From Sphingomonas hankookensis (GTDB lineage Bacteria > Pseudomonadota > Alphaproteobacteria > Sphingomonadales > Sphingomonadaceae): a stretch of 64,000 bases of DNA. The notes under the pieces were generated by a model. The model had not been told where the DNA came from. It was given only the letters and a program-made list of their open reading frames with translations, and searched no databases. The stretch covers positions 2,103,501 through 2,167,500 of the forward strand of contig NZ_CP117025.1 in assembly GCF_028551275.1 (NCBI RefSeq), in the 5' to 3' direction. The position numbers and the translations under genes are program-made. Shown here piece by piece: positions 29,402 through 38,299 of this stretch. Within the stretch, counting starts at the first letter, position 1. Each line of letters starts with the position of its first letter.

Positions 29402-32209
29402 GTGACGCGTTTCGTGGTGGTGAAGGCGGTCGCTCTGGCGGCGGCGGGGTTGCCGGCGCTTGCCTGGGCCAGTGAAACGCCGCTGTATCAATCGGCACCC
29501 GCCTGGGTCAGCGCGGCGCCGGCCTTGCCCGCGGGGCCGGTGGATGAACTGCCGCCGCTGGTGCTGCTCGATTTCCAGAAGCGGATCGAGGGCGACAAGC
29601 TGACCTCCTATGTCCATCAGCGCACCCGGATCGCGAGTGCCGAGATGCTGTCGCAGGCGGCGACGCTGACGCTGCCCTGGGCGCCGGACAAGGGCGACCT
29701 GATCGTTCATGGGCTGACGATCCTGCGTGACGGCCAGACGATCGACCTGCTGGCGAAGGGGCAGAGATTCACCGTGTTGCGGCGCGAACAGGCGCTCGAG
29801 CAGCGCGAGCTGACCGGCATCCTGACTGCGACGCTGGCGGTCGAGGGGCTGGAGGTCGGCGATCTGCTCGACCTGCGCTTCTCGGTCACCGGTCGCGATC
29901 CGGCGCTGGGGGGCCGGGTACAGGACGTCGTGCCGCTGCCCGCGCTGCCGCTGCGCATCGGGGCCGGGCGGGTGCGCTATCTGTGGTCGAACGACAGCGC
30001 GCCGAAATACAAGCTGCTGGCCGATGGCGTGACGGCGACGCCGGTGCGCAAGGGCGACACGACCGAACTGAGCTTCGCGCTGCCGCTCGCCAAGCCCAAG
30101 GACATGCCGGAGGACGCGCCGGCGCGCTATCGCCATCCGCCGCTGATCGAGGTGGCGAGCTTTGCCGACTGGACCGATGTGTCGCGGACGTTCGCCCCGC
30201 TGTACAAGACCGACGGCCTGATCGCGCCGGGTAGCGCGCTGGCGAACGAGGTCGCGGCGATCGAGAAGGCGGAGGCGACGCCGCTCGGCCGGGCGCAGCG
30301 CGCGCTGGAGCTGGTGCAGGGCAAGATCCGCTATCTCGCGGTCGGGATGGATGGTGGCAACTATCTGCCCCAAGCCCCTGCAAAGACGTGGGAAGTCCGC
30401 TACGGCGATTGCAAGGCCAAGACGCTGATGCTGCTGGCGATGCTGCACGCGATGGGGATCGAGGCGGAGCCGGTCGTCGCCAATGTCGGGCTGGGCGATG
30501 CGGTGCCCGAGCGGTTGCCCAGCGCCGCGGCGTTCAACCACGTGTTCGTCCGGGCAACGATCGGTGGCGAGGTGCTGTGGCTCGACGGGACCGGCAGCAA
30601 TGCGCGGCTGCCGGACATTCGCGATACGCCCGGCGTCGGTTATGTCCTGCCGATCCGCGCCGCAGGTGCCACGCCGATGCGGATCGAGACGCATCCCAAT
30701 GCCCGCCCGATCGCCAGCGTGACGATCGACGCCGACGAAAGCGGCGCGGTCGACCTGCCCAGCCCGGTCGAGGTGACGATGGTGACGCATGGCCAGATGG
30801 CGGCCCAGCTGCGGGCGGCCAAGAGTCAGGTCGGGCCGAAGGAACAGCATGAGCTGATCTCGACCATCCTGCAACAGGCGGTCGGAGAGGGGCAGTTTGC
30901 CGAGGGTACGATCACCCCCGATTCGGCGAGTGGCGATGTCGTGGTTCGGGCGAAGGGGGTGGTCAACACCAGCTGGAGCGTCGAGGACCGGCGGCGCAAG
31001 CGGTCGCTCGGCGGTGCGCTGGGCGAGCTCAACTTTACGCCCGACCGTAGCCGCCCCGACTGGAGCAGCATCCCGGTCGCCGCACCGCCGCCTTTCGGCG
31101 TGGAACGGCATGTGAAGGTGAAGCTGCCCGATGGCGGGCGCGGCTTCACGCTGGAAGGGGCGCCCGATGCCGATCAGCGGCTCGCAGGCTATGTGGTGAA
31201 GCGGACCACGCGCCTGTCGGGCGGGACGATGACCATGGACGAGCGCTTCGATGCGGCGGGCACCGAAGTCCCGGCGGCGCGGATCGCCGTCGAGCGCGAT
31301 GCGGTGGCGACGGCGAAGGCCAATATCCCGCGCGTCGTCGCGCCGGTCGATACGCCGCGGCGCTGGACGCTGGACGACGCGACGCTGGCGAAGTCGAGCC
31401 AGGTGCAGGCGATCCGCGCAATCTTCGGCAAGGCGATCGCCGCTGATCCCGAGGAAATGAGCGGCTATCAGAGTCGGGCGGCGTTCGAGTCCGGCATCGG
31501 TAACTACCGGGCCGCGCTGGCCGATCTGGACAAGGTGATCGCCAAGGAGCCATCAGTCGACCTGTATCTCCAGCGGTCTTATGCCCAGTTCAACCTGGGC
31601 GATCCGACCAAGGCGCTGGCCGATGCCGAACGGGCGCGCGCGCTGGATCCCGCGGCGAATGGCGCGATCGCGCAGGTGGCGCAGACCCGTGCTGAAACCG
31701 GGGATTTGAGGGGTGCCGTCGCGCTGCTCGACGAACGCATAGCGCTGGGTGGTGAGTCGCGGCCGTTTCTCCGGCAGATGAAGGCGAGCGTGTTGGGTGA
31801 GTTCGGTAATCCCCAGGAGGCGGTTGCCTTTTACGATACGCTGATCGCCGAGAAGCCGGGGTCGCCGACGCTGCTGAACGGGCGCTGCTGGACCAAGGGC
31901 ACGCGCAACATCATGCTCGATACCGCGCTGAAGGACTGCACGAAGGCGATCGAGCTGAGCGACGATACGCTGGCCGCGCTCGATAGCCGGGCGTTGGTCT
32001 GGTACCGGATGGGCCGCTACCCGGAAGCGCTCGCCGATCTCGATACCGTGCTAGCGGCCAATCCGGACATGGCGGCCAGCCGCTATGTCCGTGCCGCCGT
32101 GCTGAAGGCGATGCAGCGCGACGGCGAGGCGGCGGGCGAGCTGGCGCTGGCGCGGCGGATGAACCCGACGATCGACCGGCAATATGCGCGGTACGGGTTC
32201 AAGATGTAG
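29402..32209 (+). CDS. DUF3857/transglutaminase-like protein with TPR domain
   Basis: A 935-residue exported protein. Signal peptide at 1-20 (ending PALAWA), a DUF3857 beta domain, then a transglutaminase-like core with catalytic Cys in RYGDCKAKT and His in FNHVF. The last 260 residues are tetratricopeptide repeats (for example SVDLYLQRSYAQFNLGDPTK). Families of this architecture are periplasmic and uncharacterised; peptide or isopeptide hydrolysis is a guess. GTG start with a GGGGGAA ribosome site. Confidence 0.85.
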   Translation: MTRFVVVKAVALAAAGLPALAWASETPLYQSAPAWVSAAPALPAGPVDELPPLVLLDFQKRIEGDKLTSYVHQRTRIASAEMLSQAATLTLPWAPDKGDLIVHGLTILRDGQTIDLLAKGQRFTVLRREQALEQRELTGILTATLAVEGLEVGDLLDLRFSVTGRDPALGGRVQDVVPLPALPLRIGAGRVRYLWSNDSAPKYKLLADGVTATPVRKGDTTELSFALPLAKPKDMPEDAPARYRHPPLIEVASFADWTDVSRTFAPLYKTDGLIAPGSALANEVAAIEKAEATPLGRAQRALELVQGKIRYLAVGMDGGNYLPQAPAKTWEVRYGDCKAKTLMLLAMLHAMGIEAEPVVANVGLGDAVPERLPSAAAFNHVFVRATIGGEVLWLDGTGSNARLPDIRDTPGVGYVLPIRAAGATPMRIETHPNARPIASVTIDADESGAVDLPSPVEVTMVTHGQMAAQLRAAKSQVGPKEQHELISTILQQAVGEGQFAEGTITPDSASGDVVVRAKGVVNTSWSVEDRRRKRSLGGALGELNFTPDRSRPDWSSIPVAAPPPFGVERHVKVKLPDGGRGFTLEGAPDADQRLAGYVVKRTTRLSGGTMTMDERFDAAGTEVPAARIAVERDAVATAKANIPRVVAPVDTPRRWTLDDATLAKSSQVQAIRAIFGKAIAADPEEMSGYQSRAAFESGIGNYRAALADLDKVIAKEPSVDLYLQRSYAQFNLGDPTKALADAERARALDPAANGAIAQVAQTRAETGDLRGAVALLDERIALGGESRPFLRQMKASVLGEFGNPQEAVAFYDTLIAEKPGSPTLLNGRCWTKGTRNIMLDTALKDCTKAIELSDDTLAALDSRALVWYRMGRYPEALADLDTVLAANPDMAASRYVRAAVLKAMQRDGEAAGELALARRMNPTIDRQYARYGFKM

Positions 32210-32239
32210 GGGGCGAGCGCGTGATCCAGCGATCGCCCT

Positions 32240-32268
32240 CGTCACCCCGGGTCAAGCCCGGGGTGACG
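32240..32268. repeat. Palindromic intergenic repeat, GTCACCCCGGG family
   Basis: A 29-base palindrome identical to the one at 20356-20384. It lies between the TPR protein gene and the convergent deoxyhypusine synthase-like gene. Confidence 0.85.
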
Positions 32269-32340
32269 GGTATAGGGCCGACGTCGCGCTCTGCCGCGCT
32301 CGTGGAATGACATGCATGTCGGTCGCCTTTGCGGCGCGCA

Positions 32341-32374
32341 AACAAAAACGGCGAGGGATTGCTCCCTCGCCGTT
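32341..32374 (-). terminator. Rho-independent terminator of the deoxyhypusine synthase-like gene
   Basis: A perfect 11-bp stem (AACGGCGAGGG at 32347-32357 with CCCTCGCCGTT at 32364-32374) and 6-base loop is followed on the minus strand by a T-rich run. It lies 27 bases after the stop at 32401. Confidence 0.85.
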
Positions 32375-32400
32375 CTCGATTTCGGCGATTTGCCGACGGA

Positions 32401-33453
32401 TCAGTCGAACATCTTGCCGAAGGCGCGCTTCGCGCGGGTCTTCCACGCGCCGCGATGATACGCGTCCGAGGCGAGGAGCGGCATGACCGATCCGGCTTCG
32501 GCAAAGACCATCTGTTCGAGCGCGGTGTCGACCTTGCCCCAGCTGGCCGCTTCCTTGAGCGTCGACGACGAGCAGGCGCCGTCACGCACGTCGGCGACGG
32601 TGATCTGCACGGCGTATTTGTGCATCTCGACATCGTCGTGACCGAGGATTTCGGCGCAGACGACGGTGTCCTGGATGAAGTTCTTCGGTACGCCGCCGCC
32701 GATCATCAGCAGGCCAGTGGTGCCCGCCTTAATCTTGATGTCGGTCAGTTCGCGGAAGTCGGCGATGGCGTCGAGCACCATGTACGGCTTGCCTTCCTTC
32801 GCACGGTCGACCTGGTGCTTGACCAGACCGAAGCCGGCCGAGCTGTCCACGAAGGCCGGGCAGAAGATCGGCACGTCATGCTCATAGGCGAGCTTGACGA
32901 GGCTGTTTTCCTTCTTGCCATGCTCCGACAGATACTTGCCCATTTCGCGGATAAAGGCGCGCGACGAATAGGCCTTCGGTTCCAGCGAGTCGGCGATCTT
33001 GCCGATCGTGTGGTCGCAATCCTGCAGCTGCTCTTCGTCGATATAGGTGTCGTAGATGCGGTCGATGTAGAGCGAACGCAGCGTGTTGTCGTCGGGGATT
33101 TCCAGCGCCTGATAATGCTTGTGGCCCAGCCCTTCGAAGAAATCCATGTCGACAATCGACGCGCCGGTCGCGACGACGCCATCGATCATGTTCGAGCGCA
33201 GCAGTTCGGCGTACAGGTCCATGCAGCCGCCGGCCGAGGTGGAGCCTGCGATCACGAGGAAGATCGAGCAGTCCTTGTCCTCCAGCATCTGGTTGTAGAT
33301 GCGGGTGGCGCGCGCGAGGTCGCGGCTGGTGAAGCTCATCTTGCCCATGGCGTCGATGATCGGGCGGGCGTCGAACTTGGTGATGTCGACATGCTCGACG
33401 GTGGTCGAAAGCAGTTCGGCCTTGCGGGTGTCGTTGATCGTCGTGTCGGTCAT
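32401..33453 (-). CDS. Deoxyhypusine synthase-like polyamine enzyme (probable homospermidine-type synthase)
   Basis: A 350-residue NAD-dependent enzyme of the deoxyhypusine synthase family. The lysine that carries the aminobutyl imine in the family is K257 (GGGVPKNF). Bacteria have no eIF5A to modify, and family members in bacteria are known or proposed to join aminobutyl groups to free amines, for example putrescine to sym-homospermidine. The neighbouring PLP decarboxylase would supply putrescine. Sym-homospermidine is a chemotaxonomic marker of Sphingomonas, which supports the role, but amine specificity cannot be read from sequence. Terminator follows. Confidence 0.82.
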   Translation of the reverse strand: MTDTTINDTRKAELLSTTVEHVDITKFDARPIIDAMGKMSFTSRDLARATRIYNQMLEDKDCSIFLVIAGSTSAGGCMDLYAELLRSNMIDGVVATGASIVDMDFFEGLGHKHYQALEIPDDNTLRSLYIDRIYDTYIDEEQLQDCDHTIGKIADSLEPKAYSSRAFIREMGKYLSEHGKKENSLVKLAYEHDVPIFCPAFVDSSAGFGLVKHQVDRAKEGKPYMVLDAIADFRELTDIKIKAGTTGLLMIGGGVPKNFIQDTVVCAEILGHDDVEMHKYAVQITVADVRDGACSSSTLKEAASWGKVDTALEQMVFAEAGSVMPLLASDAYHRGAWKTRAKRAFGKMFD

Positions 33454-33576
33454 GATGGTCCCATCATCATCGATAAGCCGTCGTCGTTATGGGGACGCGG
33501 AAACCCGGTTTGGCCTCCTGCCCACAAACGCGGGAGGAGCCGATGGCGGTCGCATAGCGGCAAAGCCATGCAAAGC

Positions 33577-33620
33577 CCACCCCCGGCCCCTCCCGCAAGG
33601 TGCGGGTAGGGGGGAGGTGG
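33577..33620. repeat. GC-rich inverted repeat
   Basis: CCCACCCCCGGCCCCTCCCGCA faces TGCGGGTAGGGGGGAGGTGG around a 3-base loop. It fills part of the 185-bp gap between the decarboxylase gene and the synthase gene; otherwise I see nothing in the gap except the synthase upstream region. Confidence 0.75.
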
Positions 33621-33638
33621 TTGGTTAGTAGCGGCTGG

Positions 33639-34910
33639 TTACAGCTTGACGACGTTGTTCGACACGAACGCCGGAACGGGATCGAGTTCGATATACATCG
33701 ACTCCATCGGTTCGTCGTCGGTCAGCACGGTTTCGCCATTGCCGAAGCCGTTGAACGCGGTGCGCATGGCCGATCCATAGGCGCCGAGCATGCCGATCTC
33801 GAAATAATCGCCGCTGCGGGTATCGGCCGGAAGCGGGAACGGACCCTGCATCTGGTCGATATCGTCGCAGGTCGGACCCCAGAAGCTGAAGTCCATATCG
33901 CGGGCGTCCGATTCCGGCTGCCGCAGCAGCTGTACCGGATATTTCCAGCCGATATGTGCCGCATCGAACAGCGAGCCATAGGCGCCGTCGTTGATGAACA
34001 GTTCGGCTCCCCGGCGATGTTCGACCCGGACGACGACCGACGCATATTCGGCGCACAGCGCGCGGCCGGGTTCGGCCCAGAGTTCGGCCGAATAGCTGAT
34101 CGGCAGGCTTTCGAACGCGCGGTGGATCGTTTCGAAGAAACGCTCCAGCGGCGGCGGGGTCATGCCCGGATAGCGCGACGGGAAGCCGCCACCGACATCG
34201 ATCACGTCGACGGTGACGCCCGCTTCGACGATGGCGGCGCGGACGCGCTCCATCGCATTGGCATAGGCGTCGGGCGACATGGTCTGGCTGCCGACATGGA
34301 AGCAGATGCCCAGCGCATCGGCGACCTGGCGGGTCGCGATCAGCAGGTCCTTCGCCTCACCCTGCGCCACGCCGAACTTCGATCCGAGCGAGAGCTTGGC
34401 ATATTCGGACGACACGCGCATCCGGACGCACAGCGTCAGGTCGGTCGCGCCATCGGTGGCGGCGACGATCTTGTGCAGCTCGTCCATGCTGTCGAGCGAG
34501 AAGGTGCGCACGCCATGCTCGAAATAGGCTTCGGCAATCGCTTCCGGCGCCTTGATCGGGTGCATGAAGTGGCAGGTCGCGTCCGGCAGCGTCGCCTTCA
34601 CCAGACGGACCTCGCCGATCGACGCGGTGTCATAGTGGACGATGCCGTTGTCCCACAGGACACCGAGCAGGTCGGGCGACGGATTCGCCTTCACCGCATA
34701 CATCGAGCGGCCCGGAAACTTCTCGACGAAGAATCGGGCTGCGCGCGCGGCGGCGTGCGGGCGAACGAGCGTGACCGGTTCGACGGGTCGGCGCTCTGCA
34801 ATGTCGATCCCGCGCTCGAACGAGGAGTCACGGGCGATAAAGGGGGCAGCTAGCCCCAGCGCGCTATGGTGCTTGGCCAATTCAAGGGACCTCCAATTGC
34901 CTTTCGGCAT
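33639..34910 (-). CDS. Type III PLP-dependent ornithine/lysine decarboxylase
   Basis: A 423-residue fold type III decarboxylase, resembling ornithine/lysine decarboxylases. Schiff-base lysine K74 (MYAVKANPS), the LSLGSKFG and DVGGGFPSRYPG blocks, and the catalytic Cys of the dimer interface in GPTCDDID are present. It probably makes putrescine (or cadaverine) for the synthase downstream. Start is uncertain: the ATG at 34910 lacks a close ribosome site, whereas an in-frame TTG at 34880 has GGAGG nine bases upstream, giving a 413-residue product. Confidence 0.88.
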   Translation of the reverse strand: MPKGNWRSLELAKHHSALGLAAPFIARDSSFERGIDIAERRPVEPVTLVRPHAAARAARFFVEKFPGRSMYAVKANPSPDLLGVLWDNGIVHYDTASIGEVRLVKATLPDATCHFMHPIKAPEAIAEAYFEHGVRTFSLDSMDELHKIVAATDGATDLTLCVRMRVSSEYAKLSLGSKFGVAQGEAKDLLIATRQVADALGICFHVGSQTMSPDAYANAMERVRAAIVEAGVTVDVIDVGGGFPSRYPGMTPPPLERFFETIHRAFESLPISYSAELWAEPGRALCAEYASVVVRVEHRRGAELFINDGAYGSLFDAAHIGWKYPVQLLRQPESDARDMDFSFWGPTCDDIDQMQGPFPLPADTRSGDYFEIGMLGAYGSAMRTAFNGFGNGETVLTDDEPMESMYIELDPVPAFVSNNVVKL

Positions 34911-35019
34911 ACGGTGACAAAAGCTGCCTTGCGGTTGGAAGTCCCATGGGGCAGCGGAGGCGCGATCTATGACCCGCAAACCTTGATGTAAAGTGTCTGT
35001 GCGGCAGAAAGTGCATTTT

Positions 35020-35982
35020 ATGACGATTATGCGACAACCCACTCGTGCCGGCGTCCGCGATGCGGCGGCTAAGATCGCGGAAATCCTGCCGCCATCGCCG
35101 CTGATGGTGAGGGAAATCAATGGCTTGGCTGTCGCTTTCAAGATGGAGGCGTTACAGCCGGTCGGCTCGTTCAAACTGCGCGGGGCATGGCATCGGTTGA
35201 CCGCATTATGCGACGAATCGCGCTCGCGCGGCGTCGTTGCCTTCTCATCGGGCAATCATGCGCAGGGCGTCGCCTGGGCGGCGAAGCGGCTTAGCATTGC
35301 GGCGACGATCGTGATGCCGGCGGATGCGCCGCAGGCGAAGCTGGCGGCGACGATGGCGCTGGGGGCGGAAGTCGTCCGCTATGACCGGGTGACCGAGAGC
35401 CGCGAGAAGATTGCGGCGCATCTGGCCCACGCGCGTGGCGCGACCCTGGTGCCGAGCTTCGACGATGCCTGGGTGATCGAGGGGCAGGGATCGGCCGGGA
35501 TCGAGGCGGCGGCGCAGATGGCGGCGGCGGGGTTACCGGCGCCCGCGCGGGTCGTCGTGCCGTGTGGCGGTGGCGGGCTGGCGGCCGGGATCGCGCTGGC
35601 GCTGCCCGATGCCGAGATGGTGACGGTCGAGCCGGAGGGCTGGGACGATATGCGGCGCAGTCTGGAGGCCGGGTGGATCGAGCCGGTAGGCGAGGCGCCG
35701 CCGCCGACCGCCTGCGACGCGCTTCAGACGATGCGGGTGGCGGAGCGGACGTTCGACGTGCTGTCGCGACGCGGGGCGACCGGGGTAGCAGTCAGCGAGG
35801 GCGAGATCGCGGAGGCGCAGCGTTGGGCGATGCGGCATCTGCGCACCGTGGTGGAGCCCGGAGGCGCGGTGGCGCTGGCGGCGATCCTGTCGAAGCGGGT
35901 GGCGGTGGTACCGGGGACGCTGGTGCTGGTGTCGGGCGGTAATGTCGACGCCGCCGCCTATGCCAAGGTGTTGGCGGCATGA
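35020..35982 (+). CDS. Threonine/serine dehydratase-like PLP enzyme
   Basis: A 320-residue fold type II PLP enzyme. The Schiff-base lysine is in SFKLRGA; the phosphate-binding loop CGGGGLAAG is intact. It lacks the C-terminal regulatory ACT domain of biosynthetic IlvA, so it is a short catabolic-type Ser/Thr dehydratase or hydroxyaspartate dehydratase. Start ATG 35020 is chosen, but GTG at 34993 and ATG at 35029 are possible. Divergent from the decarboxylase. The stop overlaps the following small gene (ATGA). Confidence 0.8.
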   Translation: MTIMRQPTRAGVRDAAAKIAEILPPSPLMVREINGLAVAFKMEALQPVGSFKLRGAWHRLTALCDESRSRGVVAFSSGNHAQGVAWAAKRLSIAATIVMPADAPQAKLAATMALGAEVVRYDRVTESREKIAAHLAHARGATLVPSFDDAWVIEGQGSAGIEAAAQMAAAGLPAPARVVVPCGGGGLAAGIALALPDAEMVTVEPEGWDDMRRSLEAGWIEPVGEAPPPTACDALQTMRVAERTFDVLSRRGATGVAVSEGEIAEAQRWAMRHLRTVVEPGGAVALAAILSKRVAVVPGTLVLVSGGNVDAAAYAKVLAA

Positions 35983-36146
35983 CGCAGGGGCCGGCGGGTA
36001 CGCTGTTGGCAATCCTGATGCTGGTCGCGGTGCTGCTGGCCGTGTTCGGCGTGCGGATGATTGCGCGGGGTGAACGGCGCAATGGGTGGCTGATGCTGGT
36101 GTGTGCCTTGGTGATGATCGGGAATGTCGCGATCTGGACCGTCTAG
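35979..36146 (+). CDS. Small two-helix membrane protein, 55 residues
   Basis: A short ORF whose ATG overlaps the dehydratase stop as ATGA. The product has two hydrophobic helices (LLAILMLVAVLLAVFGV and WLMLVCALVMIGNVAIW) joined by a basic loop (RMIARGERRN), so it should be an inner-membrane hairpin. No family recognised. Translational coupling to the dehydratase supports it as real. Confidence 0.65.
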   Translation: MTQGPAGTLLAILMLVAVLLAVFGVRMIARGERRNGWLMLVCALVMIGNVAIWTV

Positions 36147-36149
36147 CGC

Positions 36150-36380
36150 TCAGTTGCTGTTGCTACCTGGCCGGTTGACCCGCTGGCGAAGCGCCTGTCC
36201 GCTGGCGCTGGCATTCTCGCCGTCGATCCGTGCCCATTCCGCGCGGGTGTGACAGACCTTGCGCATCATGTTCGATCCCATCGGGATTTCCCGGCGGCAG
36301 ATCGGCTTTTCCGTTGCCGGAGAGAGGGAAGGTGTAGGGGCGGCTTGCATGGCGGCGGCGAGCAGCAGGGAGGTCAGCAT
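36150..36380 (-). CDS. Small secreted protein of unknown function
   Basis: A 76-residue protein with a short signal (LTSLLLAAAMQAAPT). The mature part has two Cys (C28 in KPICRRE and C43 in KVCHTR) that could form a disulfide, and a Ser/Asn-rich tail. Small proteins with this CRR...G(S/T)(N/R)...C pattern are common in sphingomonads without known role. Convergent with the preceding membrane gene, 3 bases apart. Confidence 0.6.
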   Translation of the reverse strand: MLTSLLLAAAMQAAPTPSLSPATEKPICRREIPMGSNMMRKVCHTRAEWARIDGENASASGQALRQRVNRPGSNSN

Positions 36381-36551
36381 GGTCCGGTCGTCCTGTAACG
36401 GAGTGTTGCTGACACCCTATGGTTGTGAATGAATATGGCAAGCAGGATATGGCCACGCGGCGAAGCCGCGTCGTCGGTCGGCGCCTGGTGCGCCGCCGGC
36501 CGGGCTCGCCGCCGGGCGCGGATTAGCAACGCCAATCCGCTGCGCCGAGTC

Positions 36552-37208
36552 TCACTTAATCGGCGAGTTCGGGTCCAGGCGCATGTCCAGATACTTGTCC
36601 ACGCTGCCCATCAGTTCGGGCATTTCGTTCTGGAAGAAGTGGTTGGCGCCTGGGATCACGTCGTGGTGAATCGTGATGTGGCGCTGCGTGCGCAGCTTGT
36701 CGACCAGCTTCTGCGTGGCGGCGGGCGTTACGACCTCGTCCGCGTCGCCCTGGATGATGATACCCGACGACGGGCAGGGCGCGAGGAAGGTGAAGTCGTA
36801 CATGTTCGCCGGCGGCGCGATCGAGATGAAGCCGCGAATTTCCGGGCGGCGCATCAGCAGCTGCATGCCGATCCATGCCCCGAAGCTGACCCCCGCGATC
36901 CACGTCGTCTGCGCTTCCGGGTGGAAGCTTTGCACCCAGTCGAGTGCCGAAGCGGCGTCCGACAGCTCGCCGACGCCGTTGTCGAACGTCCCCTGGCTCT
37001 TGCCCACGCCGCGGAAGTTGAAGCGCAGCGTCGCGAAGCCGCGGCGCTGGAACGTCTTGTAGAGTTCCTGCACGATGCGGTTGTTCATCGTCCCGCCCGA
37101 CGAGGGGTGCGGGTGCAGGATCATCGCAACGGGCGCACGTGGACGCGGTGCCGGGGCGAAACGCCCTTCCAGTCGACCTTCGGGACCGGGGAAGATGACT
37201 TCTGGCAT
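36552..37208 (-). CDS. Alpha/beta hydrolase (COG2945-like)
   Basis: A 218-residue cytoplasmic alpha/beta hydrolase. The HPHPSSGGTMNN oxyanion segment, FNFRGVGKSQG block and nucleophile elbow GVSFGA are characteristic of the YfhR/COG2945 group; the acid (GDADEVV) and His (GANHFF) follow. Substrate unknown. It faces away from the cysteine desulfurase pair across an 86-bp spacer. A GC-rich hairpin region (about 36450-36520) lies after its stop. Confidence 0.82.
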   Translation of the reverse strand: MPEVIFPGPEGRLEGRFAPAPRPRAPVAMILHPHPSSGGTMNNRIVQELYKTFQRRGFATLRFNFRGVGKSQGTFDNGVGELSDAASALDWVQSFHPEAQTTWIAGVSFGAWIGMQLLMRRPEIRGFISIAPPANMYDFTFLAPCPSSGIIIQGDADEVVTPAATQKLVDKLRTQRHITIHHDVIPGANHFFQNEMPELMGSVDKYLDMRLDPNSPIK

Positions 37209-37294
37209 GGGACGTCCTGTTGTGATGGAGGCGCAGCGATGGCGCGAAGATGGTTCGCGGCTATATAGGCGCAGACAATCGGAACGGAAGTGTT

Positions 37295-38299
37295 TTGACG
37301 ACTCGCATCTATCTCGACCATGCCGCGACCACGCCGATGCGGTCCGAAGCCATCGCCGCCGTTGCGGACGGCATGGCGCGCTGGGCCAATCCGTCGAGCC
37401 CCCATGCCGAGGGGCGCGCGGCGAGGCGGGCGCTGGAGGATGCGCGGGCGCGGATCGCGAAGGCGCTGGGCTGGGAGGGAGAGGTTATCCTGACCAGCGG
37501 GGCGAGCGAGGCGCTCGCGATCGCGCTGAAAGGTCATGATGCGGTCGCTGCCAGCGTCGAGCATGATGCGGTGCTGCGCGTGGTCGGAAGCGACCGGATC
37601 AGTGTCGGCGGTGATGGGCTGGTCGATCCCGCGCAGGTGCCGCCGGGTCGGCGCTTGGCGGTGCAGTCCGCCAATAGCGAAACCGGTGTGCTCCAACCGC
37701 TCGCGGACGTGGCGGCGAAGGCGGACGTGCTCGTTGCGGATTGTTCGCAAAGTGCGGGCAAGCTGCCGCTGCCACCCGCCGACCTGATCGTGGTGTCGGC
37801 GCACAAGCTGGGCGGGCCGCCGGGGATCGGCGCGCTGCTGGTGCGGGACTTTGCGTTGCTGACCCCGACCGGAGGGCAGGAGCAGGGCTATCGCGGCGGT
37901 ACGGAGAATGTGCCGGGTGCGCTGGGCTTTGCCGCCGCGCTGGAGGCGCCGCACGAGTGGTTCGAGCGCACGGCGATACTGCGCCATACCCTCGACGATG
38001 TGGTGCGGGAGCATGGGGGCGAGGTCATTGCCGATGCTTCGCCGCGCATCCCGACCATCGCCGCCTATCGAATGCCGGGGCGATCGGCGGGGGCGCAACT
38101 GATGCGGCTCGATTCCGCCGGGTTTGCCGTGTCCGCGGGAAGCGCCTGTTCGTCGGGGACGCTCAAGACCAGCCATGTCCTGACCGCCATGGGGATCGAC
38201 GCCAAGGCGGCGAGCGAGGTCATCCGGGTCAGTTTCGGCTGGACGACGACGGCGCACGATGTCGAGCACTTCGCGGCGGCGTGGAGGGCGTTGGCGTGA
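37295..38299 (+). CDS. Cysteine desulfurase, first paralogue
   Basis: A 334-residue fold type I PLP enzyme of the NifS/IscS class that removes sulfur from cysteine as a persulfide. LDHAATTP at the N-terminus, the PLP lysine in SAHKLGGP and the persulfide Cys in SAGSACSSG are all intact. Start TTG 37295 is preferred because it begins the family N-terminus and has GGAAG upstream; an ATG at 37250 is an alternative. Shorter than the usual about 400 residues. Coupled to the second paralogue by GTGA. Confidence 0.88.
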   Translation: MTTRIYLDHAATTPMRSEAIAAVADGMARWANPSSPHAEGRAARRALEDARARIAKALGWEGEVILTSGASEALAIALKGHDAVAASVEHDAVLRVVGSDRISVGGDGLVDPAQVPPGRRLAVQSANSETGVLQPLADVAAKADVLVADCSQSAGKLPLPPADLIVVSAHKLGGPPGIGALLVRDFALLTPTGGQEQGYRGGTENVPGALGFAAALEAPHEWFERTAILRHTLDDVVREHGGEVIADASPRIPTIAAYRMPGRSAGAQLMRLDSAGFAVSAGSACSSGTLKTSHVLTAMGIDAKAASEVIRVSFGWTTTAHDVEHFAAAWRALA

